DNA from: Zhihengliuella halotolerans
GTDB lineage: Bacteria > Actinomycetota > Actinomycetes > Actinomycetales > Micrococcaceae
Direction: 5' to 3'
NCBI RefSeq assembly: GCF_004217565.1
Contig: NZ_SHLA01000001.1
Coordinates: 682,001-746,000 of the forward strand
Length of the DNA: 64,000 bases
In this document: piece by piece, positions 45,923 through 54,494 of the stretch
How the letters are laid out: each line of letters begins with the position of its first letter
Numbering within the stretch: position 1 is the first letter of the stretch
Position numbers and translations under genes: made by a program
The notes under the pieces: model-generated
The model's input: only the letters and a program-made list of their open reading frames with translations
Told to the model about the DNA's origin: nothing
Database searches by the model: none

Positions 45923-45928
45923 TATCCT
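45923..45928 (+). promoter_or_regulatory. -10 box of a leaderless mini-ORF
   Basis: TATCCT six bases before the ATG at 45935, the same spacing as at the leaderless genes in this window. TTGCAC (45914-45919) is too close to be its -35. Confidence 0.4.
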
Positions 45929-45931
45929 TGG

Positions 45932-46113
45932 AATATGTACATAGTCGGCGAGGTCGAGCGCTAGGCGCGAATCTCCGCGCCCCGAGATGAGGCGCGCGGA
46001 TTCGGGTCGACTGGCTGCGACGCGGGGCTCTGTAGGTACGGAACAAACTGGATATTTCGACGGAACAAGTCCGGAGTTCGCGACGTTGAAATATGTACGT
46101 AGTGTGTGAGGTC
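45932..46113 (+). repeat. Imperfect direct repeat with TATGTACATA palindrome
   Basis: The 24-base segments at 45932 and 46090 match at 20 positions (AATATGTAC, TAGT, GAGGTC). The first contains the perfect palindrome TATGTACATA (45934-45943), the second the near-palindrome TATGTACGTA (46092-46101). They are 158 bases apart, in the gap upstream of the DUF3040 gene. Confidence 0.6.
45935..45964 (+). CDS. Possible leaderless 9-codon peptide ORF
   Basis: Reads MYIVGEVER and stops. It follows a properly spaced TATCCT -10 box and lies in the 288-base gap between dinB and DUF3040. A second copy of the same beginning (MYVVCEV) occurs at 46093. Candidate regulatory leader peptide. Nothing else in this gap supports a protein gene. 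Confidence 0.25.
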   Translation: MYIVGEVER

Positions 46114-46175
46114 ATCGATCCGTTGCCGGAGACCGCCGGCATCGGACGAGTGACAGAAAGAAATGGGGAAGGACA

Positions 46176-46538
46176 ATGCCGCTTTCCGATCACGAACAGC
46201 GCCTCTTGGAGCAGCTGGAGAAGCAGCTGCACCAGGATCAGCGATTTGCGTCCACCATGAAGTCCGGGGGCGGCTACTCGACGCGCAACATTGTGATTGG
46301 TGCGCTGATCGGCGTCGCCGGCGTCATCGCGCTTCTCGTGGGCATCTCGAGTCAGCTCATCATCGTCGGCGTACTGGGTTTCGCCCTGATGTGCATCGGC
46401 GTCTACTTCGGGCTCTCCAAGCGCGGTAGCGCCGGAAGCGACAAGCCGACAAAGAATGGGCCGGGCAAAGGCACGAGCAACTTCATGGCTGACCTCGAAG
46501 CCAAGTGGGATGAGCGCCGCCGCGACCAGGACCTCTAA
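46176..46538 (+). CDS. DUF3040 small membrane protein
   Basis: A 120-residue protein. The DUF3040 start PLSDHEQRLLEQLEKQL is followed by two hydrophobic helices at about 42-60 and 63-82, and a basic cytoplasmic tail ending in ADLEAKWDERRRDQDL. Proteins of this family are found just upstream of mraZ in Actinobacteria, and a role near division is inferred from that only. GGGAAGGA lies right before the ATG. A terminator follows at 46663. Confidence 0.88.
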   Translation: MPLSDHEQRLLEQLEKQLHQDQRFASTMKSGGGYSTRNIVIGALIGVAGVIALLVGISSQLIIVGVLGFALMCIGVYFGLSKRGSAGSDKPTKNGPGKGTSNFMADLEAKWDERRRDQDL

Positions 46539-46645
46539 AGAGGGACCCTACGGCGTAGGCGTCGCGCCGATGGCAGGTGCGACGCGCCGCTGACTCGTGT
46601 GCCCGTTGGACGTGCTCCAGATTCCTCCACGACCGCCCACCCGCC

Positions 46646-46662
46646 CCTCCACTTCGCACCAC
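46646..46662 (-). promoter_or_regulatory. MraZ-box-like element, reverse orientation, copy 1
   Basis: CCTCCACTTCGCACCAC on the plus strand; read on the minus strand it is GTGGTGCGAAGTGGAGG, two GTGG cores ten bases apart. Copy 2 at 46749 matches 15 of 17 bases. Confidence 0.4.
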
Positions 46663-46691
46663 AACCCGCCGGATTCGGCGGGTTTTCGTGT
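46663..46691 (+). terminator. Rho-independent terminator after DUF3040
   Basis: AACCCGCCG (46663-46671) pairs with CGGCGGGTT (46676-46684) around GATT, followed by TTCGTGTTT. Confidence 0.8.
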
Positions 46692-46748
46692 TTAACGGGT
46701 GATTTCCCTTGAGTCGATCTTGATGCTGGGTGTTTCCTGCCAATTTGT

Positions 46749-46765
46749 CCTCCACTTTGCGCCAC
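46749..46765 (-). promoter_or_regulatory. MraZ-box-like element, reverse orientation, copy 2
   Basis: CCTCCACTTTGCGCCAC on the plus strand, 103 bases after copy 1. Read on the minus strand it gives GTGGCGCAAAGTGG, which shares AAAGTGG with the operator at the mraZ promoter. Confidence 0.4.
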
Positions 46766-46832
46766 CCTCCGGAATCCGCATGATTCCGGGGTTCCTCTTC
46801 ATGCCCGATGAGCCTAAAACGGCAGGATGTCA

Positions 46833-46860
46833 TTGACAGTGGTAGAAGGTGGAGTAAAGT
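46833..46860 (+). promoter_or_regulatory. Promoter of the dcw cluster (mraZ)
   Basis: TTGACA (46833-46838), a 16-base spacer and TAAAGT (46855-46860): the best sigma-70-type promoter in the window. It predicts a leader of about 64 bases before mraZ. Confidence 0.75.
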
Positions 46861-46862
46861 GG
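46838..46862 (+). promoter_or_regulatory. MraZ operator, three GTGG cores at 10-bp spacing
   Basis: AGTGG (46838), GGTGG (46848) and AGTGG (46858) lie on one face of the helix. They cover the spacer and the -10 box, so bound MraZ would block RNA polymerase and repress its own operon. Confidence 0.7.
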
Positions 46863-46930
46863 GGGCCAGTAGAGGGCAGTGGAGGGGTGGATCCGCCAAG
46901 GAGGCACTTTCTGCCGGGAAGGCGGTGCGT

Positions 46931-47362
46931 ATGTTCCTCGGGACACACACGCCGCGTCTCGACGAGAAGGGGCGTCTGATCCTCCCCGCGAAGTATCGGG
47001 ACGAGCTCGGCAACGGGTTGGTTCTGACGCGGGGCCAGGAGCGGTGCATCTACGTCTTCAGTCAGCGGGAGTTCGAACGCGTACACGAGCAGATGCGGCA
47101 GGCGCCGTTGTCTTCTCGCCAGGCGCGCGACTACATCCGCGTGTTCCTCTCGGGGGCCTCGGACGAGGTGCCCGACAAGCAAGGGCGGGTCACGATTCCG
47201 TCCTCACTACGCGCCTACGCCGGCCTGGACCGTGAGGTCACCGTCATCGGCGCTGGAACCAGAGCAGAAATCTGGGACAGCGCGGCGTGGGGTGCATACC
47301 TCGAAGAGAAGGAGACGACGTTCTCCGAGACCGACGAGGAGGTTCTCCCGGGAATCTTCTAG
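46931..47362 (+). CDS. mraZ: Transcriptional regulator MraZ
   Basis: A 143-residue double AbrB-fold protein: [26 protein letters not shown] and, in the second half, [25 protein letters not shown]. MraZ forms a ring and binds phased repeats upstream of its own gene. The ATG at 46931 has GGAAGG upstream and gives the standard family start; longer readings from 46808 run through the promoter. First gene of the dcw cluster. Confidence 0.95.
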   Translation: MFLGTHTPRLDEKGRLILPAKYRDELGNGLVLTRGQERCIYVFSQREFERVHEQMRQAPLSSRQARDYIRVFLSGASDEVPDKQGRVTIPSSLRAYAGLDREVTVIGAGTRAEIWDSAAWGAYLEEKETTFSETDEEVLPGIF

Positions 47363-47432
47363 GCCGCCGAAACGGCGTCCGAGAATGCGGAAAGGCGGGC
47401 TTGAGCCAGATCTCTCCCCGCCCGGTCCACCA

Positions 47433-47458
47433 CCTGACTCACCTTCCCCGGAGTCAGG
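47433..47458 (+). promoter_or_regulatory. Hairpin in the mraZ-rsmH gap
   Basis: CCTGACTC (47433-47440) pairs perfectly with GAGTCAGG (47451-47458) across a 10-base loop. It lies in a 239-base gene-free gap in the middle of the dcw transcript and could be an attenuator or a processing site. There is no T-run. Confidence 0.4.
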
Positions 47459-47601
47459 CGGAGGAACCGGAGCGGTGGGGGATCTGACCCAAGGCCGACG
47501 GCAAACGATTGGACAACACCGGGGCGCAGAGTGCTCCCGGAAGTAGCTGGACACGAGGGCTTCGGCCCGCACACATACACCCGAGCTGAGAGGGGCCGGC
47601 G

Positions 47602-48636
47602 ATGGCTGAAGAAGACGCAGAGCGCGCGGAGTCGCGTGGCGCGTCCTCGCCATCCGAGGCTGGACCCAAGCCCACCCATGAGCGGCACGTGCCCGTCCTC
47701 CTCGACAGGTGCCTGAACCTGTTGGCCCCCGGAATCGAGGCGGCTCGAAGCGCGGGACGCACGCCCGTCGTCGTTGACTGCACGCTCGGCATGGGTGGGC
47801 ACTCCGAAGCTCTGTTGGAGCGCTTCGAGGATGTTCACCTCGTCGGGCTCGATCGCGACGAGCAGGCGCTGGCCCTCGCCGGCGCGAGGCTGGGAAAGTA
47901 CGCCGAGCGGACCGAACTCGTGCACGCCGTCTACGACGAGATCGCCGAGGTCGTCCGCGACCTGGGATTCGCGGTCGTCGACGGGGTCCTCTTCGACCTC
48001 GGCGTCTCCTCCCTGCAGCTCGACGAGCGCGAACGCGGATTCGCCTACTCGTACGACGCCCCCCTCGACATGCGCATGGATACGTCCCGGGGGCAGACCG
48101 CCGCCGACGTCGTGAACAGCGCCACCCACGGCGAGCTGGCACGGATCATCCGCACGTGGGGTGAAGACAAGTTCGCGGGGCGCATCGCCTCGGCCATCGT
48201 CCGTGCACGAGACGAGCAACCGCTGGAGACCACGGGACGACTCGTCGAGGTCATCCGGACGGTGGTCCCCGCCGGCGCGGCCCGTACTGCCGGGCACCCG
48301 GCCAAGCGGACGTTCCAGGCGCTGCGCATCGCCGTCAACGAGGAGCTGGACGTCCTCGAGCGGGCGCTCCCGGCCGCGATGTCGGTGACGTCGATGGGCG
48401 GCCGCGTCGTCGTGATGAGCTACCACTCGCTCGAGGACAAGATCACCAAACGGTTCTTCCAGACCGGATCCACCTCCTCCGCGCCCGTCGGGTTCCCCGT
48501 CGAGCTCGAGGAACACAAACCCCGCTTCAGGACCCTCACCAAGGGCACCGAGAAGCCGACCGCGGACGAAATCGCAGAAAATCCGCGCGCAGCCTCAGCC
48601 AAGCTGCGCGCGGTCGAACGGATCATGAAGGACTGA
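47602..48636 (+). CDS. rsmH: 16S rRNA (cytosine(1402)-N4)-methyltransferase RsmH
   Basis: A 344-residue SAM-dependent enzyme (MraW). It has [13 protein letters not shown], the SAM motif [48 protein letters not shown] and the C-terminal [14 protein letters not shown]. It methylates C1402 in the ribosomal P site. GAGAGGGG precedes the ATG. Residues 1-27 are a disordered acidic extension. Confidence 0.96.
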   Translation: MAEEDAERAESRGASSPSEAGPKPTHERHVPVLLDRCLNLLAPGIEAARSAGRTPVVVDCTLGMGGHSEALLERFEDVHLVGLDRDEQALALAGARLGKYAERTELVHAVYDEIAEVVRDLGFAVVDGVLFDLGVSSLQLDERERGFAYSYDAPLDMRMDTSRGQTAADVVNSATHGELARIIRTWGEDKFAGRIASAIVRARDEQPLETTGRLVEVIRTVVPAGAARTAGHPAKRTFQALRIAVNEELDVLERALPAAMSVTSMGGRVVVMSYHSLEDKITKRFFQTGSTSSAPVGFPVELEEHKPRFRTLTKGTEKPTADEIAENPRAASAKLRAVERIMKD

Positions 48637-49448
48637 TGGACATGCGCGCACCAGCCACCATCCGCCGTGACGGGCGGGCCTCCAGCACCCGGGTCAGCAT
48701 GAACTCCGCACCGAACTACGCCGGAAGCGTCGATGGTGCGACCGCGCGCGTGCTCGTTCCGGAAGCGGCGCCGCCGGCGCCAAAGCCGACCGAAGGCGAG
48801 GGGCGCCGTCGCACCGCGCTTTCGATCGTTCCGGCCGGCGACAAAAGCCGGCGCCTCCCGTTCCTTATTCTCTGCGTGACGTTCCTCGTGGCGGCCCTGA
48901 CCTCCGTGCTGCTGCTGAACATCCAGGTCTCCAGCGGCCAGTACGAACTCGTCAAGCTGCGCTCGACCGAACGTACCCTGACGCAGGAGAACGAGGCCCT
49001 GAACCAGAAGGTGCAGTACCTCGAAGCCCCCCAGAATGTGGCGGCGAAGGCCGCCGACCTCGGTATGGTTCCGTCCGGACACGTGGCGTCCGTCAATATC
49101 GAGACCAGAGAAGTCTCAGGTGTCGCTACGCCGGCCGAGAAGGGGGACGCAGTAACGTCACTCGTGAACAAGCCGCCGGCGCCGATCGAGGCACCGGTGG
49201 CGAAGAAACCCGAATCCGCGGGCGCCGCCGGCGGCGAGCAGAAGGCAGCCGAAACGCCTGCGAAGAAGGTCGACGAGCCGGCGCAGCAGGCAGCGGCTCC
49301 GCAGACTCAGGCCGACGACAAGCAGGCATCCGCTGGAAACGCCGGCGGCGGGGCTCCAGCAACAGCTGACGGGGAACGCCCGGAATTCTCAGAGGCGGAG
49401 CTCAACGGCGGAACCATTCCGGCCCCGTCTCTGCAGTCCGGGGAGTAG
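48636..49448 (+). CDS. ftsL: FtsL-like septum protein
   Basis: A 270-residue bitopic protein in the ftsL position. The cytoplasmic region is about 73 residues, a membrane helix lies near 74-95 (LPFLILCVTFLVAALTSVLLL), then a leucine-zipper-like coiled coil (LVKLRSTERTLTQENEALNQKVQYLEAPQNVAAKAADLGMVP). The extracellular Ala/Pro/Lys-rich tail of about 120 residues is much longer than in most FtsL proteins. FtsL with FtsB/DivIC and FtsQ activates FtsWI. Start overlaps the rsmH stop (TGATG). Confidence 0.85.
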   Translation: MDMRAPATIRRDGRASSTRVSMNSAPNYAGSVDGATARVLVPEAAPPAPKPTEGEGRRRTALSIVPAGDKSRRLPFLILCVTFLVAALTSVLLLNIQVSSGQYELVKLRSTERTLTQENEALNQKVQYLEAPQNVAAKAADLGMVPSGHVASVNIETREVSGVATPAEKGDAVTSLVNKPPAPIEAPVAKKPESAGAAGGEQKAAETPAKKVDEPAQQAAAPQTQADDKQASAGNAGGGAPATADGERPEFSEAELNGGTIPAPSLQSGE

Positions 49449-49497
49449 AGGCGGCTCAGCGCGCGGAAGACGACAAGAGAAGGCGGGAACAGCAGCC

Positions 49498-51366
49498 ATG
49501 GCGGGGAGAAAGTATGGAACGGGGCGCGTCGGGCGCAACGGCCTGAAAGGTCAAACCGACGAGACCGTGGCGCATCGTCGCCTCCGCGTCGGCCTCACTG
49601 CGTGCCTCGTATTGCTGCTCCTGCTGACCGGCCGGCTCTTCTTCGTCCAGGGGCTAGACCCCGAGGCAATCGCCCAGGAAGCGACGAACAACCGGACCCG
49701 CACCGCACTCATCGCGCCGACGCGCGGTGACATCGTCGACTCCGAGGGACGGGTGCTCGCCACCTCCGTGATTCGCTACGACCTCGTCGTCGACCAGAAA
49801 TGGTACGAGGACGAGTTCCAGCGCCGGAATCCGGAGACCGGGGATCGCGAGGACGTCACGATGGCGGAGACCATCGAGGCCCTCAGCGGTATCGTCGGCG
49901 TGAGCGAAGAGACTCTCACCGCCTCGCTCGTGCCGGAGGACCCCGAGAAGCCCAAGCGCTACTCGGTGGTCGCGAAGGGCGTGACCCCCGAGGTCAGGAA
50001 CGCGGTGGTCGAGCTGGGAATCCCGGGCTTGGTCACTGAGCAGCGCAGCGATCGACAGTACCCCAACGGCTCCGTCGCCGGCCCGCTGCTCGGCTTCCTG
50101 AGTGCGGCCGAACAGAGCAAGGCAGGCCAGGACAAGGGCGCCGAGGGGCTCGAATTGAGTCAGGAGGAGCACCTCGCGGGCACTCCGGGCGAGCGCACCT
50201 TCGAGGTCGGAGCCGACGGCGTGCGCATCCCGACGGCGGCCTATTCGGAGACGCCCGCGATCGACGGCCAGGACGTGAAGCTGGCCCTCAACAGCGATAT
50301 CCAGTGGGCCGCCCAGAACGCGGTGATGGCCAAGCAGGAGCAGTTCAACCCCGATTTCGTGGTCGCCGTCGTCATCGACATCAAGTCCGGGAAAATCCTC
50401 GCGATCGCGGACTCGCACTCCGTCGACCCGAACGATCCCGCCGCCAGCGACGCGAAGTACCGCACCTCCACCGCGCTGACGCAGGCTTTCGAGCCGGGGT
50501 CCACGGGGAAGCTCGCGACGTTCGCCGCCGCGCTCGACGCCGGCGTCGTCTCGCCGCTGGAGGAGTTCAAGGTCGCCAACTCCTACACGACCCAGAACGA
50601 GAAGATCAACGACTCGCTCAAGCACGCCACCTACCCGATGACGGCTGCCGGCATCTTCGCCCGTTCCTACAACACCGGCACGGTGATGATCGGCGAACGC
50701 CTCTCCAACGAGGACCGCTACGATTTCTTCCGGAAGTTCGGCATCGGCGACACGATCGACATCGGGCTGCCGGTGAGCCCCGGCATCTTCGCGGAGCCCT
50801 CGGTCTGGGATCGACGCCAGCAGTTCACGACGATGTTCGGCCAGGCGTACACGCAGACGGTGCTGCACACCGCGATGCAGTTCCAGGGGATCGCCAACGG
50901 CGGCCTGATGATCGAACCGCAGCTCATCGATTCGTACATCGATGCCGACGGGACGGAGCACCCGGTCCCCGAGAACAAGCCGGAACGCGTCGTCTCCGAG
51001 GAGACCTCGGACACCATGCTGCGCATGATGGAGACCGTCGTCGAGTCGGGCACGGCCCAGGGTGCCAAGATCGATGGCTATCGCGTCGGCGGCAAGACGG
51101 GCACCGGCCAGGCGGCCGGCCCGTCGGGCGGCTACGACGGCCACACGAGCTCGTTCGCCGGTGTCGCGCCGCTCGAGGACCCGCAGTACGTCGTCGCCGT
51201 CTCGATGCACCGGCCCAAGGGCAACTGGAGGGACTGGCACGTCACCGATACCTTTAAGACCATCATGGAGCAGACCCTGAACACCTATGAAGTCCCGCCG
51301 TCGGACGGCAAGCCCGACCCGTACAACGTCTTCGTCGGAGACCGGCAGAAATACGGCTGGGAGTAA
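49498..51366 (+). CDS. ftsI: Septal peptidoglycan transpeptidase (class B PBP)
   Basis: A 622-residue penicillin-binding protein. One membrane helix near 30-50, a PBP dimerisation domain (IAPTRGDIVDSEGRVLATSV) and a transpeptidase domain with Ser335-x-x-Lys338 (EPGSTGK), Ser390-Tyr-Asn392 and Lys533-Thr-Gly535. It cross-links septal peptidoglycan with FtsW. GGCGGGAA precedes the ATG. Fits FtsI/PBP3 of the dcw cluster. Confidence 0.96.
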   Translation: MAGRKYGTGRVGRNGLKGQTDETVAHRRLRVGLTACLVLLLLLTGRLFFVQGLDPEAIAQEATNNRTRTALIAPTRGDIVDSEGRVLATSVIRYDLVVDQKWYEDEFQRRNPETGDREDVTMAETIEALSGIVGVSEETLTASLVPEDPEKPKRYSVVAKGVTPEVRNAVVELGIPGLVTEQRSDRQYPNGSVAGPLLGFLSAAEQSKAGQDKGAEGLELSQEEHLAGTPGERTFEVGADGVRIPTAAYSETPAIDGQDVKLALNSDIQWAAQNAVMAKQEQFNPDFVVAVVIDIKSGKILAIADSHSVDPNDPAASDAKYRTSTALTQAFEPGSTGKLATFAAALDAGVVSPLEEFKVANSYTTQNEKINDSLKHATYPMTAAGIFARSYNTGTVMIGERLSNEDRYDFFRKFGIGDTIDIGLPVSPGIFAEPSVWDRRQQFTTMFGQAYTQTVLHTAMQFQGIANGGLMIEPQLIDSYIDADGTEHPVPENKPERVVSEETSDTMLRMMETVVESGTAQGAKIDGYRVGGKTGTGQAAGPSGGYDGHTSSFAGVAPLEDPQYVVAVSMHRPKGNWRDWHVTDTFKTIMEQTLNTYEVPPSDGKPDPYNVFVGDRQKYGWE

Positions 51367-51369
51367 GGC

Positions 51370-53019
51370 GTGGGGACCGACCAGCAGGAGGCCGAGCGGC
51401 CATTCCGCCCGGCCCACCAGGAGCCAGTCGCGCTCGCGGAGATCGCCGCCGCCGCGGGGATGATCGTCGACGACGTCGCCGGAGTTGCGGTGACGGGCGT
51501 CTGCCTCGACTCGCGCGCCGTACTGCCCGGCGACCTGTACGTGGCGCTTCCCGGCGCGCGCGTGCACGGGGCCCGTTTCTCCGCGCAGGCAGCCGCAAAT
51601 GGTGCCGCCGCGATTCTGACGGACGACGCCGGTGCGGTCCTCGCCGCCGAGGCGGGCCTGCCCGTGCTCAGGACGACGGCGGTGCGCCCCGTGATCGGCG
51701 CCGTCGCCGCCCGTGTCTACGGGACGCGCGCGGAGGCCCCCGCTCTGTTCGGAGTGACCGGCACCAACGGCAAGACGACCACGACCTACTTCCTGCGCTC
51801 ACTGCTGCGTGCTCTCGGCCACCAGACGGGGCTGATCGGCACCATCGAGATCGTCGCCGGCACGACGCCCATCCCGTCCGTGCTCACGACGCCCGAAGCC
51901 CCGCAGCTGCACGCGCTGATGGCCCGGATGCGCGAATCCGGGATCACCGCAGCCGCGATGGAGGTCTCCTCGCACTCTCTGGACTTCGAGCGCGTCGCGG
52001 GCTTGATGTATCTGGTCGCCGGGTTCACGAATCTGACCCAGGACCACCTCGACCTGCACGGGACGATGGAGGACTACTTCGCCTCGAAAGCCGGCCTCTT
52101 CAACGCCGCCACGAGCCGGCACGCCGTCGTCACCGTGGACGACGAGTGGGGAGCCCGACTCGCCGCCGAGCGCAGGGCGGCCGGCGCTCCGACGCTGAGC
52201 CTGGCCACGGCCGGCGGCACGGACGCGGACTGGCGCGTCGAGAACGTCCGCCCGGACGGGCTGGGCCATGCCTTCGACCTGCACGGTCCCGACGGAGCGA
52301 CCCTGCGTGCTGGCACCGGGCTGCCAGGGCTCTTCAACGTCTCCAATGCCGCTTTGGCCGTGGTGATGCTCGCGGCCTCCGGCGTGGAGATCCCCACCTT
52401 GCAGGAGGCCCTCGAGGCCGGCGACCCGCTCACCGTCGAGGTCCCCGGCCGGATGCAGGTCATCGCCACCCGGCCCGCCGCCGTCGTCGACTTCGCCCAC
52501 AACGCAGACGCCCTCGAGCGCGCCATCGACGCCGTGCGGCCGGCGTCGGGCGACGGGCGCGTCATCGTCGTCTTCGGGGCCACGGGGGACCGCGATGCGA
52601 CCAAACGCCCCATCATGGGCGCTGTCGCCGCACGGCACGGCGACGTCGTCGTCGTCACGGACGATGACCCGCACGGCGAGGAGGCCTCCGGAATCAGAGC
52701 CGCCGTGATCGCCGGCGCCAGGGACGCCGTCCGCGCGGAGGGGCTGGCCGCCGAGGTCGTGGAGTCCGCCCCTCGGGCGGACGCGATCGCGGAGGCCGTG
52801 CGCCTGGCGCGCCCCCAGGACACGATCCTCATCGCGGGCCGCGGACACGAGACGGTCCAGGAGATCGCCGGCGTCGACCACGCGCTCGATGACCGGGTAG
52901 AACTGCGTCGGGCGCTGGCTGACGCCGGCTACGACGTGCTCGTCCCCGAGCGCATCGAGAGCGGCACCACACCAGACCAGTTCCGGGGTCCGTCCCCCGA
53001 GGGAGTAAAGTCCTCATAG
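51370..53019 (+). CDS. murE: UDP-MurNAc-tripeptide synthetase MurE, L-lysine type
   Basis: A 549-residue Mur ligase. ATP loop GVTGTNGKTTTTYFL, NLTQDHLDLHGTMEDYF, and GRGHETVQ near the end. The specificity loop is DDPH at residues 432-435, where meso-diaminopimelate enzymes have DNPR. I infer that it adds L-lysine to UDP-MurNAc-Ala-Glu, as expected in Micrococcaceae. GTG start three bases after ftsI. Confidence 0.95.
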   Translation: MGTDQQEAERPFRPAHQEPVALAEIAAAAGMIVDDVAGVAVTGVCLDSRAVLPGDLYVALPGARVHGARFSAQAAANGAAAILTDDAGAVLAAEAGLPVLRTTAVRPVIGAVAARVYGTRAEAPALFGVTGTNGKTTTTYFLRSLLRALGHQTGLIGTIEIVAGTTPIPSVLTTPEAPQLHALMARMRESGITAAAMEVSSHSLDFERVAGLMYLVAGFTNLTQDHLDLHGTMEDYFASKAGLFNAATSRHAVVTVDDEWGARLAAERRAAGAPTLSLATAGGTDADWRVENVRPDGLGHAFDLHGPDGATLRAGTGLPGLFNVSNAALAVVMLAASGVEIPTLQEALEAGDPLTVEVPGRMQVIATRPAAVVDFAHNADALERAIDAVRPASGDGRVIVVFGATGDRDATKRPIMGAVAARHGDVVVVTDDDPHGEEASGIRAAVIAGARDAVRAEGLAAEVVESAPRADAIAEAVRLARPQDTILIAGRGHETVQEIAGVDHALDDRVELRRALADAGYDVLVPERIESGTTPDQFRGPSPEGVKSS

Positions 53020-53021
53020 CC

Positions 53022-54494
53022 ATGATTGAACTCAACACTGCCCAGATCGCCGAGATCACCGGCGGTCGCCTGAGCGCGTCCGCCGCCGCTGAGACGCGCA
53101 TCCTCGGCGTCGATACGGACTCGCGGGAGATCCAGCCGGGGTGGCTTTTCGTCGCCAAGCCCGGAGAGTTCTCCGACGGCCACCACTTCCTCGACGCGGC
53201 CTTCGCCGCCGGCGCGGTCCTGGCTCTGACCGAGCGCACGACCCGTGACGCCGACGGCAAAGAGCACCCCGCCGTGATCGTCGACGACGCCGTGGAGGCG
53301 ATGGGGGCCATCGCCGCCCACCTGGTGGCCCGGCTCAAGGCCCGCGGCGCACGCGTCGTCGGCATCACCGGTTCCGCCGGCAAGACGACGACGAAGGACC
53401 TGCTCGCGTCGATCCTCGAGACGACGGGGGAGACGGTCGCCCCGATCGGCTCCTACAACGGCGAAGTCGGGGTGCCGCTGACGGTCTTCCGCGCGACAGA
53501 GGACACCAGAAACCTCGTGATCGAGATGGGCGCGACCGGCGTCGGGCACATCACCTACCTCACGGACATGGTGCACCCGGACACCGGGGTCGTCCTCTGC
53601 GTCGGCAGCGCCCACGCTGGCGAGTTCGGCGGCGTCGAGAACATCGAACAGGCCAAAGGCGAACTTGTCGAGGCACTCGGCGCCGACGGCACCGCGATCA
53701 TCAACCTCGACGACGCGCGGGTCGCCCGCATGCGCGAGCGCACTGCGGCAAAGGTCATCGGCTTCGGCATCGACGCGGAATCCGTCGACGGCATCGACAT
53801 CGTCACCGCGCGCAACGTCGAGGTCACCGCGGCCGGTCAGCCGGCGTTCGACATCGTTTTCCCTGACGGCCGCGCGTTCCCGCTCGCGAGCGGCCTCATC
53901 GGCCGCCACCACGTCTACAACGTCCTGGCCGCCGCTGCTGCTGCCTACGCGATCGGGGTAGACGCCGAGACGATCGTCGCGCAGCTCGCCGGGCGCGGGC
54001 CACGCAGCCGCTGGCGCATGGAGCGCACCGAACGCGCCGACGGCGTGAGCGTCATCAACGACGCCTACAACGCCAACCCTGAGTCGATGCGCGCCGCACT
54101 CCAGACCCTCGCGGAGCTCGGAGTGCCCGACGACACCGGCACAGCCCGCAGGACGTGGGCCGTCATCGGCCCCATGCTGGAACTCGGCGAAGACTCGGTG
54201 CTCGAGCACGACATTCTCGGCCGTCAGGCCGTGCGCCTGAACATCAAGAAGCTCGTCGTCGTGGGTTCGGAGGCCAAACCCGCCTACAACTCCGCGGTGC
54301 TCGAGGGCAGCTGGGGAGACGAGGCCCACTACGTCGAGACGGTCGAGGAAGCCGAGGTGCTGCTCGCCGAACAGCTCGCCAGCGGAGATATCGTCTTGTT
54401 CAAATCATCCAATTCGGCCGGACTGCGGCACCTGGGTGACCGCATCGCACAATCGGCGACCGCAGCCACCGCCCCAGAGGAGACCATTCGATGA
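53022..54494 (+). CDS. murF: UDP-MurNAc-tripeptide-D-Ala-D-Ala ligase MurF
   Basis: A 490-residue Mur ligase that adds D-Ala-D-Ala to the precursor. N-terminal domain [31 protein letters not shown] loop [15 protein letters not shown], central [18 protein letters not shown] and C-terminal [16 protein letters not shown]. The ATG lies two bases after murE. The stop overlaps mraY (ATGA). Confidence 0.96.
   Translation: MIELNTAQIAEITGGRLSASAAAETRILGVDTDSREIQPGWLFVAKPGEFSDGHHFLDAAFAAGAVLALTERTTRDADGKEHPAVIVDDAVEAMGAIAAHLVARLKARGARVVGITGSAGKTTTKDLLASILETTGETVAPIGSYNGEVGVPLTVFRATEDTRNLVIEMGATGVGHITYLTDMVHPDTGVVLCVGSAHAGEFGGVENIEQAKGELVEALGADGTAIINLDDARVARMRERTAAKVIGFGIDAESVDGIDIVTARNVEVTAAGQPAFDIVFPDGRAFPLASGLIGRHHVYNVLAAAAAAYAIGVDAETIVAQLAGRGPRSRWRMERTERADGVSVINDAYNANPESMRAALQTLAELGVPDDTGTARRTWAVIGPMLELGEDSVLEHDILGRQAVRLNIKKLVVVGSEAKPAYNSAVLEGSWGDEAHYVETVEEAEVLLAEQLASGDIVLFKSSNSAGLRHLGDRIAQSATAATAPEETIR

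Larger units (their letters stand above)
46539..46930 (+). other. Regulatory gap upstream of the dcw cluster
   Basis: These 392 bases hold no supportable gene. They contain a terminator (46663-46691), two reverse-oriented MraZ-box-like elements (46646-46662 and 46749-46765), and the mraZ promoter with its phased operator (46833-46862). The region is clearly less GC-rich than the flanking genes. Confidence 0.7.

Noticed and set aside
45888-46175. tRNA or small RNA gene in the dinB-DUF3040 gap
   Set aside because: No cloverleaf, CCA end or terminator is visible; only the direct repeats and mini-ORFs.
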